Below, one piece after another: positions 63,712-64,000 of a DNA stretch of 64,000 bases (positions within the stretch are counted from its first letter, which is position 1; each line of letters begins with the position of its first letter). The stretch covers positions 310,001-374,000 of the forward strand of contig NZ_QASN01000020.1 of NCBI RefSeq assembly GCF_003052585.1. The letters are read 5' to 3'. The notes beneath the pieces are model-generated. The model saw only the letters and a program-made list of their open reading frames with translations. It searched no databases and had not been told where the DNA came from. A program made the translations under genes and the position numbers. The DNA comes from Pseudomonas mangrovi. Lineage in GTDB: Bacteria > Pseudomonadota > Gammaproteobacteria > Pseudomonadales > Pseudomonadaceae.

Positions 63712-64000
63712 GTAGCGGTAAGATCCAGTTCGCGGAAATGGGCGGCACCTTCGTCCTCAAGTTCATCGGCGAAGTGCGGCTGACGCTTTGCTCTGCGCTG
63801 GACTCGACCATCGAGAAGATCTTCAGCGCCCTGAATTTCAGCGCCATCGTCATTGATCTCACCGAAACACGCAGCATCGACAGCACCACGCTGGGGCTGT
63901 TGGCCAAGTTGTCGATTCTGTCGCGACAGAAGGTCGGCCTGTTACCGACACTGGTGACCACCAATGCCGATATCACCCGGTTGCTGCAATCGATGGGCTT
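63708..64000 (+). CDS. rssC: STAS-domain anti-sigma factor antagonist (RssC-like), partial at right edge
   Basis: An ATGA overlap with rssB starts a frame that stays open to the window end (97 codons seen). The sequence shows a STAS domain: GTFVLKFIGEVRLTL, then IVIDLTETRSIDSTTLGLLAKL, where the Ser of the DST triplet is the usual phosphorylation site. It ends ITRLLQSMGF at the cut. The RssB phosphatase domain would dephosphorylate this protein. Confidence 0.88.
   Translation, partial: MSSGKIQFAEMGGTFVLKFIGEVRLTLCSALDSTIEKIFSALNFSAIVIDLTETRSIDSTTLGLLAKLSILSRQKVGLLPTLVTTNADITRLLQSMG

Overview
The window reads as chromosome of a GC-rich gammaproteobacterium, almost certainly a Pseudomonas. Evidence includes the EarP/EF-P(Arg32) pair, a NasS/NasT nitrate circuit, RssB/RssC-type genes, and the gene order htpX - hypothetical - alanine aminotransferase - msrB - gpx - MarR/OhrR-type regulator - SagS-like hybrid kinase, which from memory matches a P. 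aeruginosa block (about PA2830-PA2824). A 136-bp MITE-like element and GTAGGGYGGA/GTAGGGCGCA-type repeats suggest a stutzeri/mendocina/oleovorans-like lineage, but species is not decided here. Nearly all of the sequence is coding on one strand or the other, and the long antisense frames are GC-bias shadows.

Left part (1-2.6 kb): a partial secreted beta-helix protein with a CSLREA motif and a secreted PL7 alginate lyase. From 2.8 to 11.4 kb lies the nitrate uptake and sensing region, all on the minus strand. It holds nrtA-nrtB-nrtD (an ABC nitrate importer, with a MITE inserted between nrtB and nrtD), a LexA-box hypothetical gene, a small lipoprotein, alaC, and nasS-nasT. The nrtA and nasS transcription units each carry a sigma54 (-24/-12) promoter followed by a leader with two hexaloop hairpins (loops A-x-x-G-x-x) and an overlapping intrinsic terminator. 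This is the layout expected for ANTAR-mediated antitermination by NasT, and it is the most interesting signal in the window. No nitrate or nitrite reductase gene is present.

Middle part (11.6-42 kb): housekeeping and stress genes. These are acnB, a universal stress protein behind a perfect FNR/Anr box, miaE, a crotonase, an FKBP, a cytochrome c/lipoprotein pair, tRNA-Ser(GGA), earP-efp, a TauE/SafE exporter, class II DAHP synthase, a spermidine synthase-like protein, a chemoreceptor with unusual topology, deaD with a long leader, DUF3309 and DUF2784 membrane proteins, an SDR, htpX, alaA, msrB, gpx-ohrR, a SagS-like hybrid kinase and a DUF815 ATPase.

Right part (42-64 kb): an orphan Suppressor-of-fused domain gene, a membrane-anchored hypothetical, tRNA-Glu and tRNA-Gly, a four-gene metal (probably copper) operon (DUF2946 - TonB receptor - PepSY - PCuAC), fadE, a transglutaminase-like protein, an ABC-2 exporter, a two-gene RND efflux system, queF, a thioesterase, mlaA, a PilZ protein, and an rssB-like response regulator/phosphatase translationally coupled to a STAS anti-anti-sigma gene cut by the right edge.
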